This document shows, piece after piece, positions 9,793 through 16,753 of a stretch of 64,000 bases of DNA. The notes below the pieces were generated by a model that did not search any database, had not been told where the DNA came from, and saw nothing but the letters and a program-made list of their open reading frames with translations. Position numbers and translations under genes: made by a program. How positions within the stretch are numbered: the first letter of the stretch is position 1; each line of letters starts with the position of its first letter. Source of the stretch: JACOMS01 sp964352785 (GTDB taxonomy: Bacteria; Pseudomonadota; Alphaproteobacteria; Caulobacterales; Maricaulaceae); the NCBI GenBank assembly GCA_964352785.1, contig CAYGTI010000017.1, positions 1 to 64,000 on the forward strand. The letters run 5' to 3'.

Positions 9793-10497
9793 ATGGCCAA
9801 AATTTATCTTGTTGATGATGATGAGAATATTCTCACATCTGTTTCGATGTTCCTTGAGAGCGAAGGTTATGAGGTGCGCAAATTTTTCGACGGCGCAGCG
9901 GCGCTGGATATCTTGCGCAGCGATCCGCCTGACTTGGCAGTTTTCGATATCAAAATGCCGCGAATGGATGGTCTGGAACTTCTGCGGCGTTTGCGCCAGA
10001 CGTCCAATTTGCCTGTGATTTTTCTGACATCCAAAGATGATGAATTCGACGAAGCCATCGGCCTTAATATGGGTGCTGATGATTATATCAAAAAGCCTTT
10101 TTCGCAGCGCTTGTTAGGAGAGCGCATCAAAGCTGTTCTGCGGCGCGCTTCATTGACAAATATTGAACTCCCAGAGCCAAATGTGGATGATGCCAAAGTT
10201 ATGACGCGCGGAAAGCTTGTTTTGGACCCAAACCGTCACGCGTGTAGCTGGGAGGGCCAAGCGGTACGCTTGACCGTGACGGAGTTTCTGATTTTAGAAG
10301 CCTTGGCCCGGCGTCCGGGGTTTGTGAAATCGCGCGACCAATTGATGGACGCCGCCTATGATGACCAGATTTACGTGGATGACCGCACAATTGATAGCCA
10401 CATCAAACGCCTGCGTAAGAAATTTCGCAAGCATGATAAAACATTTGATGGTATCGAAACGCTCTACGGCGTTGGCTACAAATATAAAGAAGCATAG
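9793..10497 (+). CDS. chvI: Response regulator ChvI
   Basis: ChvI is the OmpR-type regulator of the alphaproteobacterial ChvG-ChvI envelope/acid stress system. The receiver domain (1-120) has the acidic pair in LVDDDEN, phospho-acceptor Asp52 in AVFDIKMPRMDG, Thr in FLTSKD and Lys in IKKPFSQRLL. The winged-helix DNA-binding domain (about 135-230) ends with DSHIKRLRKKFR and GVGYKY. ATG 9793 sits six bases after GGGGAG at 9781-9786; the adjacent ATG at 9790 is possible. The sensor chvG follows nine bases after the stop. Confidence 0.95.
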   Translation: MAKIYLVDDDENILTSVSMFLESEGYEVRKFFDGAAALDILRSDPPDLAVFDIKMPRMDGLELLRRLRQTSNLPVIFLTSKDDEFDEAIGLNMGADDYIKKPFSQRLLGERIKAVLRRASLTNIELPEPNVDDAKVMTRGKLVLDPNRHACSWEGQAVRLTVTEFLILEALARRPGFVKSRDQLMDAAYDDQIYVDDRTIDSHIKRLRKKFRKHDKTFDGIETLYGVGYKYKEA

Positions 10498-10505
10498 GAT
10501 ACTCT

Positions 10506-12149
10506 CTGGCTCGCTCTCCCAAAACTAAGGATAAAAGCGCGGAGCGTTCTATCGTTTTCTCCCGTCTCGCGCGGGTCATTTTCCTATCCAACCTTATTGG
10601 ACTGGCAATTCTCATTGTCGGGTCTTTGGCCCTTAATCAATACACGGCGGAACTCATTAAGGCGCGGGTTGAGAACTTACGCTCACAAGCGAGCTTGATC
10701 AGTTCTGTCATCGGCGAGACAGCGTCAGGTTTTGAAGGCAATGCCGCGCTTGATGTTCCTCGCGCGCGTGACTTTATTGAACGTATTGAACTACCAAAGG
10801 GATGGCGCATTCGATTGCATGATAATAACGGGATACTGCAACTCGATAGAGACAGTTTTGATGATGAAATTTCTATTACGCCGCTGGGCCCCATCGAGCC
10901 CGCTGCTGGACGAGGTATAAACCTTACAGAATTATGGGCGGCCATGCGCGCCCGTACAGGCGCGATGATGCATAACTTGCCATGGCGGGTTTACCGCCGG
11001 GAGTTTTTACAACGAGACTTGCGTGGAGATATCAGGCGCGCGCTCGCAGGCGAAACAATTGGCGGTGAAAGGTATGATGAAAATGACGATCTGATCGTGA
11101 CCGTGAGCCTGCCCGTCACGCGTGTTCAAAATATTCTTGGCGCTGTGACGCTCGAATCCTCTGATGTGCAAGATATTATCGCGAGTGAACGGCGGGCTTT
11201 AACACCGTTCATTGGCCTTGCTATTGTCGCGGCGCTTCTGTCTTCGATTGCGTTGACAATTTCGATTGTTCAGCCTCTTCGTCAGCTATCCCGCGCCGCA
11301 GAAATTGTGGGTAAGTCGAGCACTAAACGCGGAGATATTCCTGATTTTTCCAGCCGGGGCGATGAGATCGGTGATTTGTCTGTTGTTATACGAAACATGA
11401 CCCTTGGCCTTTATTCACGGATTGACGATATCGCAAATTTTGCAGCGGATGTGGCACATGAAATTAAAAACCCGCTGACCTCTTTGCGTTCGGCCTCTGA
11501 TACGCTCAGGCATGTCAAGACAGACGAGCAAAGAGAAAAACTCATCGCAATTATTCAAGAGGATGTTGGGCGCATGGATCGCTTGATCAGCGATATCTCG
11601 CGGGCGTCCAAAGTGGATGCTAATTTGGCACGCGACACGGCGCAAAGCATAAATATTTATGATATTTTGACAAACATTACAGAGTTTTATCAACAAACTC
11701 GTTCCGGCGAAAATGCGTCTGTCGTTCATATATCTACAGACCGTGCGCACGACATGGATCCGGTTATGATACGCGCTTTTGAAACACCTTTTGCGCAGGT
11801 CTTGCGTAACCTTATTGATAATGCGTTGACATTTTCACCGCCTGACGGACTCGTTCGCTTGTCTGCTAAGCCTAGTGTCGAAGGGCAAAAGGGCAAAGTC
11901 ATTATAAGTGTGGAAGATGATGGGCCAGGCATCCCGCCCGACAATTTGGAAACGATTTTTGATCGCTTTTATACTGAACGCCCGAAAGGCGCGCAATTTG
12001 GATCCCATTCTGGATTAGGTCTTGCAATTTGCCGTCAAATCGTAAGAGCACACAAAGGTAAAATTTGGGCTGAAAACAGGCAAGGCGAGGCTCACGTATC
12101 AGGTGCGCGCTTTATGATCGAGCTGCCCCGGGATTTCCCGGCGAATTAA
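10506..12149 (+). CDS. chvG: Sensor histidine kinase ChvG (probable CTG start)
   Basis: Partner kinase of ChvI. In frame there is no ATG or GTG upstream of the hydrophobic N-terminus. The first conventional start, TTG 10626, would cut through transmembrane helix 1 (VIFLSNLIGLAILIVGSLAL). A CTG at 10506 preceded six bases away by AGGA (10496-10499) gives MARSPKTKDKSAERS before the helix, so I infer a CTG start. Then come a periplasmic sensor region, a second helix around 11215-11275, HAMP, the DHp helix with His318 in DVAHEIKNPLTSLR, and the ATPase motifs NLIDNALTFS, VEDDGPGIP and GLGLAICRQ. The 547-residue length is typical. Confidence 0.93.
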   Translation: MARSPKTKDKSAERSIVFSRLARVIFLSNLIGLAILIVGSLALNQYTAELIKARVENLRSQASLISSVIGETASGFEGNAALDVPRARDFIERIELPKGWRIRLHDNNGILQLDRDSFDDEISITPLGPIEPAAGRGINLTELWAAMRARTGAMMHNLPWRVYRREFLQRDLRGDIRRALAGETIGGERYDENDDLIVTVSLPVTRVQNILGAVTLESSDVQDIIASERRALTPFIGLAIVAALLSSIALTISIVQPLRQLSRAAEIVGKSSTKRGDIPDFSSRGDEIGDLSVVIRNMTLGLYSRIDDIANFAADVAHEIKNPLTSLRSASDTLRHVKTDEQREKLIAIIQEDVGRMDRLISDISRASKVDANLARDTAQSINIYDILTNITEFYQQTRSGENASVVHISTDRAHDMDPVMIRAFETPFAQVLRNLIDNALTFSPPDGLVRLSAKPSVEGQKGKVIISVEDDGPGIPPDNLETIFDRFYTERPKGAQFGSHSGLGLAICRQIVRAHKGKIWAENRQGEAHVSGARFMIELPRDFPAN

Positions 12150-12158
12150 CTGGCCCTC

Positions 12159-12246
12159 AAGTCCTGAAAATCTACCTTTTTCAATAAAAAGTCTTTTCAA
12201 TGTCAAATATTCCTGTTTATTGAACTTTAGACTTTTTTCAGGACTT
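12159..12246 (+). promoter_or_regulatory. Nested inverted repeats covering the EIIA ribosome-binding site
   Basis: The 100-base gap between chvG and the EIIA gene holds a perfect 12-base inverted repeat, AAGTCCTGAAAA (12159-12170) and TTTTCAGGACTT (12235-12246). Inside lie AAAAAGTC (12186-12193) with GACTTTTT (12230-12237), and TTCAAT (12196-12201) with ATTGAA (12219-12224). The outer arm includes the likely Shine-Dalgarno AGGA (12240-12243) of the ATG at 12250, so folding could hide it. In many relatives hprK occupies this place. A role in translation control or attenuation is inference; a protein-binding operator is also possible. Confidence 0.5.
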
Positions 12247-12249
12247 TGA

Positions 12250-12654
12250 ATGATTGGACTTGTTATTGTTACGCATGGCCGACTCGCTATTGAGCTTCGG
12301 CATGCCATGGAACATGTGGTCGGTGAGCAAGAGCACATGGTTACGGTGTGTATTGGGCCCGATGATGATATGGAGCGCCGCCGCGAAGATATTCGTATGG
12401 CGATTGAAACCGTCAATAACGGGAAGGGCGTTCTGGTTTTGACCGATATGTTTGGCGGAACACCTTCAAATTTAGCTATATCTTTACTCGATGAGGGCCG
12501 GGTCGAAGTTATTGCCGGAGCAAATCTTCCAATGCTGATTAAAGTGGCTGAGGCTCGATACGATGTTGACTTGCCGACAGCTGCGATAAAAGGTAAAGAA
12601 GCGGGGCAGCGATATATTGCGATTGCCTCAGAAATTTTAGCTGGCGATACTTAG
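12250..12654 (+). CDS. PTS EIIA component, mannose (EIIA-Man) family
   Basis: This 134-residue single-domain EIIA starts MIGLVIVTHG, placing the phosphorylatable histidine at His9. VLVLTDMFGGTPSNLA is the family signature. Alphaproteobacteria generally use such proteins in a regulatory phosphorelay (PTS-Ntr type: EI-Ntr, HPr, EIIA) with no sugar permease, and none is present here. It is followed five bases later by the HPr gene and preceded by chvIG, the usual order except that hprK is missing. The start is supported by AGGA six bases upstream, inside an inverted repeat. Confidence 0.93.
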   Translation: MIGLVIVTHGRLAIELRHAMEHVVGEQEHMVTVCIGPDDDMERRREDIRMAIETVNNGKGVLVLTDMFGGTPSNLAISLLDEGRVEVIAGANLPMLIKVAEARYDVDLPTAAIKGKEAGQRYIAIASEILAGDT

Positions 12655-12659
12655 GCTAT

Positions 12660-12950
12660 ATGGCGACTCCCGTTAGTATCAGGGTGACACTCGTAAATGA
12701 GCGCGGGCTGCATGCAAGAGCCTCTAATAAATTTGTGTCCTGCGCCATGCAATATGATGCCGAGGTTCACGTTATAAGCCACAATGATGTGTGCGCGGAA
12801 ACGGTTATTGCCGATTCAGTGATGGAGCTTTTGCTTTTGGGTTCCGCTTATGGCGAGGACATTACGATCACGGCCACAGGCGTTCAGGCAAAAGAGGCTG
12901 TTGAAGCCTTAGCAGCACTAGTGTCCTCGCGGTTTGGAGAAGCTCAATGA
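12660..12950 (+). CDS. ptsH: HPr-family phosphocarrier protein with divergent serine loop
   Basis: HPr relays phosphate from EI to EIIA. The active-site motif NERGLHARAS carries His18. The regulatory serine region, normally close to SIMGLMML and 31 residues after the histidine, reads DSVMELLLLG here, with Ser53 lying 35 residues after His18. The loop thus seems four residues longer and the glycine after Met is Glu. The expected kinase/phosphorylase HprK is not in this operon. The 96-residue length is slightly above the usual 85-90. The stop overlaps the next gene's ATG (ATGA). Confidence 0.92.
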   Translation: MATPVSIRVTLVNERGLHARASNKFVSCAMQYDAEVHVISHNDVCAETVIADSVMELLLLGSAYGEDITITATGVQAKEAVEALAALVSSRFGEAQ

Positions 12951-13369
12951 AAGCGCCTCTTTATATTTTTCTTGGGCTTACTTTATTGACTTTGATAGCG
13001 TGCGCCACGAAAGACACATTCGTACCGCAAAGCGAGTACCCGCCCGACCCTTGGGTTAAAGGTTATTCTAACCCGGATGACTGCTTGGGCGGAGAAAGGC
13101 TGGCTGCACGGGTTCTTGATTTGCCTGAATACCCTAGGCGGGCTTTTAATTCGGGTCGCCAAGGTTGGGTGATAATTCGGTTGGATGTTAACGAGGCAGG
13201 GTCCGCCGAGAATGTAAATATAGAGAGAGTGTTACCTGATGGCTTATTCGGAGCTAATGCGCGAAATGCCGTCAAGAAATGGCGGTTCGAGCCGCCAAAA
13301 GGTGGAGCCCTTCGAAATTGCCGTGTTTTAATCCGCTACAGGTTTGGAACAGTCAGCCTTGGCGGATAG
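12947..13369 (+). CDS. Lipoprotein with TonB-like C-terminal domain
   Basis: A signal peptide with lipobox LIAC (Cys19) predicts a lipoprotein. Residues about 55-140 resemble the TonB C-terminal fold: EYPRRAFNSGRQGWVIIRLDVNEAGSAENV and, later, ARNAVKKWRFEPP. It lacks the proline-rich spacer and inner-membrane helix of a classical energy-transducing TonB, so it is unlikely to energise receptors directly. It overlaps the HPr stop codon by four bases, which places it in the PTS operon. Its link to phosphotransfer is unknown. Confidence 0.8.
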   Translation: MKAPLYIFLGLTLLTLIACATKDTFVPQSEYPPDPWVKGYSNPDDCLGGERLAARVLDLPEYPRRAFNSGRQGWVIIRLDVNEAGSAENVNIERVLPDGLFGANARNAVKKWRFEPPKGGALRNCRVLIRYRFGTVSLGG

Positions 13370-13456
13370 CTAGGCGACATTGCCTCTTTTCTATTTTTTA
13401 AGTTCACTGTAAGTCTGTAAATAATTAATTTTATAGGTTATTCGGAATTTACACTT

Positions 13457-15913
13457 ATGTTTTCAGAAATACCTGAAATGTTTGACTTCCTTATCGTCGC
13501 TATCTCTCTGGCTGTCGCTCTTTTGGCTGGCCTTTTCGCGCTTCGGTCGGTTATGCAGCGTTCCTCAACTGAGTCCGGCACCTCCAACGGTTTGAGTGAA
13601 AAATATACCGAGCTCGAGCAAAAACTCTCACGAATGGATTCTATATTTGGAGCCTATCCCGGATTGATTATGATATGGGAAGAAAAAATCCCAGATCCTG
13701 AATCTGATTGGGGGCAACCAAAAATTTATGGCTCACCTGCGGCTATGGCCTCAATGCAAAGGTTCGCGGAGCCCGGAAAATCACGCGATGTGGCCCGGAG
13801 TATTTTAGGCGGCTTGGGGGATATGGATACGATCAGCAATGATGATGAAATGTTGACCCTGCGAACCCATCTTGGGCTATTGCGCCGAAAAGGGGAACCC
13901 TTTTCGATCTCGATCGTGCTGCCCGGGGGTAATGTCATAGAAGCAGATGGCCGGGTCGCTGGACGCCAAGTCGTTCTTTGGCTCGAAGACGCCTCTATCC
14001 GGGGTGAAGATGAGCGTACTGCAATCAGCCGTTTTGAGAGTCAAAAGGATCTTGCGGCTCAAGACCCGGTTGGGTTTATAGATATGCTGACTCGTGCGCC
14101 TTTTCCCGTTTGGAGGACCTCCGGCGCTGGCCGAGTTGTTTGGGTTAATCCCGCCTATGTGGATGCCGTCGGGGCCGAGTCTGATGCGGAAGTTCTAGGG
14201 CAACAAATTCAGCTCGACAGTCATGCGGCTGAAGATGCGCGGGGTGTGCTATCCAGTTATAAGCCAATCGAGACCATTAGAAACGTCATTATTGACGGGC
14301 GCCGAAAGCCTGCAATGATTACAATGTTTCCCATTTCTGGCGGCGTTGTTGGGATGGCCATGGACGCGACGGAAACAGCGGCTCTTAAAGAGACGCTGAC
14401 GCGTCATATCCGCGCTCATGACGAAATGCTAAATAATATGGATGAAGCCATTGTAATTTTTGGCGGTGACCAGCGTATGGGCTTTCATAATACGGCCTTT
14501 GCAAATCTTTTCAAACTTGACGAGGGGTGGTTTAAGAACCGGCATAGCCACTCTGAATGGCTGGATCACTTGCGTGAGAAAAGCCGTTTGCCACAAGAGC
14601 CGGATTATAGTGACTGGAAGCAACGCGAACTAAGCTATTATACGGATTGGCCTGATGAGGTGCCAGACGAAATTTGGACGCTGGCCGACGGAACCAATTT
14701 GCGTCTGGCGCGCATGCGCGATCCACAAGGTGGAATTTCGCTTCTGTTCAGCGATATCACTAATTCTGTGACGCTTCAAAGTCAGTTTAATACGTTAATC
14801 AATGTGCAAACAGCAACGCTCGACAAGTTGAGTGAGGGAATCGCTGTCTTTGGTCCGGATGGCCGCCTTAAACTCTCAAATACAGCGTTTGCCAAGCTGT
14901 GGAATTTGTCAGACGAAGATACCAAAGATAACCCGCCTTTTGCCAGGTTGATTGAAAAATGCTTGCCGCTTTATCACGACCGTATGTTCTGGTCGGAACT
15001 TAAAGCCCGGACGACAGATCCGAATCCCGAGGTGCGCTTACATGTGGACGGAGAGATTAACCGCTCTGATGACTCAATGCTAACATGGCTCTCGCGGCCT
15101 TTGCCTGACGGGGCCACCTTGGTGGCCTGGGACGATGTGACAAGCGCGCGGCGCACAGAGGCGGCTTTGATCGAACGTGCTGAGGCTCTGGCAACAGCCG
15201 ATCGGCTTAAATCAGAATTTGTAGGCCATGTGAGCTATCAGCTGCGCACACCGCTCACGACGATTTCAGGCTATGCAGACTTTTTGCAAAACCAAGGCGC
15301 GGGGGAGCTTAACGATAAGCAAAGCGAATATATTTTTGCTATTCAAAGCGCTTCAGATGAGCTTGCGAAAACCATTGCGGATATACTCGACATAGCTGCG
15401 ATTGATGCAAATGTCTTAGATTTGGATTTAGGAGATGTAGATGTTCGTGCATTGCTCGAGCAATCCCTCGATTATGTGGCGACCAAAGCTGAAGATACGA
15501 AGAAGTCTCTGGTGCTAGATTGCCCCGAAGACGTCGGCATTATCCGTGCGGATGAACAACGGCTCAAACAGGTTGTTTATAACCTTCTCTCAAATGCTGT
15601 GCGCTTTACCAAGCCTGGAGATGTGATTGAGCTCGGCGCTCGGCGCGGCAAAAATGGCGGCGTGACAATTTGGGTCAAGGACGACGGTGTTGGCATTCCA
15701 TCAGACAAACAACCTCAAGTCTTTGAGAGTTTCAAGTCAACCCGTGGTGGGGCTGGCTTGGGTCTATCGCTAGTGCAAAAATTTGTTGAGCAGCACGGCG
15801 GTTGGGTCGATCTCGAATCTGAAGAGGGCGAAGGCACACATGTTACGATTTATCTGCCCAAGGAAGCCGCGACAACGCAGGCGCATCCGGAATTTGACTT
15901 TGCCGCGAGTTAG
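13457..15913 (+). CDS. divL: DivL-type cell-cycle tyrosine pseudo-histidine kinase
   Basis: The 818-residue protein has an N-terminal membrane helix (about 9-28), PAS-like domains through about residue 560, then a DHp helix and an ATPase domain. At the phosphorylation site the motif is FVGHVSYQLRTPLTT, with Tyr594 where kinases have His. In Caulobacter, DivL carries the same substitution and steers CckA-CtrA activity in response to DivK. ATPase boxes NLLSNAVRFT, VKDDGVGIP and GAGLGLSLVQ are intact. Downstream tsaE and the recycling/addAB cluster match the Caulobacter-type neighbourhood as I recall it. Orthology is inferred from motif and architecture. Confidence 0.93.
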   Translation: MFSEIPEMFDFLIVAISLAVALLAGLFALRSVMQRSSTESGTSNGLSEKYTELEQKLSRMDSIFGAYPGLIMIWEEKIPDPESDWGQPKIYGSPAAMASMQRFAEPGKSRDVARSILGGLGDMDTISNDDEMLTLRTHLGLLRRKGEPFSISIVLPGGNVIEADGRVAGRQVVLWLEDASIRGEDERTAISRFESQKDLAAQDPVGFIDMLTRAPFPVWRTSGAGRVVWVNPAYVDAVGAESDAEVLGQQIQLDSHAAEDARGVLSSYKPIETIRNVIIDGRRKPAMITMFPISGGVVGMAMDATETAALKETLTRHIRAHDEMLNNMDEAIVIFGGDQRMGFHNTAFANLFKLDEGWFKNRHSHSEWLDHLREKSRLPQEPDYSDWKQRELSYYTDWPDEVPDEIWTLADGTNLRLARMRDPQGGISLLFSDITNSVTLQSQFNTLINVQTATLDKLSEGIAVFGPDGRLKLSNTAFAKLWNLSDEDTKDNPPFARLIEKCLPLYHDRMFWSELKARTTDPNPEVRLHVDGEINRSDDSMLTWLSRPLPDGATLVAWDDVTSARRTEAALIERAEALATADRLKSEFVGHVSYQLRTPLTTISGYADFLQNQGAGELNDKQSEYIFAIQSASDELAKTIADILDIAAIDANVLDLDLGDVDVRALLEQSLDYVATKAEDTKKSLVLDCPEDVGIIRADEQRLKQVVYNLLSNAVRFTKPGDVIELGARRGKNGGVTIWVKDDGVGIPSDKQPQVFESFKSTRGGAGLGLSLVQKFVEQHGGWVDLESEEGEGTHVTIYLPKEAATTQAHPEFDFAAS

Positions 15914-15929
15914 ACGCTAGGTCTAATCT

Positions 15930-16247
15930 CTATTGGCTTTCAGGCGTCGAAACTGTAATGCCGTCAAGATCATCAGACATAAGTATTTGACAAGACAGAC
16001 GGGAGTTGTCCTTCACGTCTTCGGCGAAGTCCAGCATGCTGTCTTCCATGTCGTCTTTGTCTTTTAACTTGCCGAGCCAAGTTTCGCCGACATAGACGTG
16101 GCATGTTGCGCAAGCGCAAGCTCCGCCGCAATCTGCGTCAATACCAGGAATCATATTTTGAACGGCAGCTTCCATAATGGAGGTTCCGTTTTTGGCCTCG
16201 ACGTCGCGGGACGTCCCGTCATGGTCGATATATATGATTTTTGGCAT
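15930..16247 (-). CDS. 2Fe-2S ferredoxin, adrenodoxin type
   Basis: The 105-residue protein carries the C-x5-C-x2-C cluster motif in DCGGACACATC, with the fourth ligand in SRLSCQI. One extra cysteine lies inside the first loop. EETWLGKLKDKDDMEDSML-like acidic helix residues match the adrenodoxin/putidaredoxin group, which passes electrons to P450s or to Fe-S and heme A assembly enzymes. ATG 16247 follows AGGAG by five bases; an in-frame GTG lies six bases upstream. It is convergent with divL, only 16 bases apart. The partner reductase is not in the window. Confidence 0.93.
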   Translation of the reverse strand: MPKIIYIDHDGTSRDVEAKNGTSIMEAAVQNMIPGIDADCGGACACATCHVYVGETWLGKLKDKDDMEDSMLDFAEDVKDNSRLSCQILMSDDLDGITVSTPESQ

Positions 16248-16318
16248 GATCACTCCTAAGTTTTATCCAATCCGTATGTAAGGCGTTGCATTCATTTTGC
16301 AAGTGCGTATCACGGCGT

Positions 16319-16753
16319 ATGCAATCCCTTTATTTGGCAGACGAAACCGCGACATTGGCCCTCGGGGCCCGGCTTGCACAGACGTTAAGTGCCGGTCATG
16401 TGGTGGCTTTGAACGGTGATCTTGGCGCAGGGAAAACAACGCTCGCGCGAGGGGTGATAAAAACGCTCTGTGATGTAGATGAAATTCCGTCGCCAACTTA
16501 CACGCTTGTGCAGATATATGACGGCCCCGATGCGGAGCTTTGGCATTGTGACATGTACCGTCTTGAGCGCCCCGAGGATGCCTTTGAGCTTGGTCTCATT
16601 GAAGCCTTTGATGAGGCTATTTGTTTAATTGAGTGGCCGGATAAGCTCGGCGATGTATTGCCCGTGGAGGCCTTTCGCGTGAATATAGCCTTTGAAGGTA
16701 AAGGCCGCCGGGCGGACTTAACTGGCTGGGAGGACGGCGCCTTTGACACGTAA
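16319..16753 (+). CDS. tsaE: tRNA threonylcarbamoyladenosine biosynthesis ATPase TsaE
   Basis: TsaE is the P-loop ATPase that, with TsaB and TsaD, makes t6A37 on ANN-decoding tRNAs. The Walker A motif is GDLGAGKTTLARG. SPTYTLVQIY and WHCDMYRLE follow, then IEWPDKLGDVLP, the usual TsaE order. ATG 16319 gives 145 residues; a longer in-frame ORF from 16286 adds a cysteine-containing stretch with no family match. The C-terminus overlaps the next gene. Confidence 0.94.
   Translation: MQSLYLADETATLALGARLAQTLSAGHVVALNGDLGAGKTTLARGVIKTLCDVDEIPSPTYTLVQIYDGPDAELWHCDMYRLERPEDAFELGLIEAFDEAICLIEWPDKLGDVLPVEAFRVNIAFEGKGRRADLTGWEDGAFDT

Noticed and set aside
10626..10628. TTG as the start of chvG
   Set aside because: It falls within the first transmembrane helix, which is encoded in frame upstream and is needed for topology.
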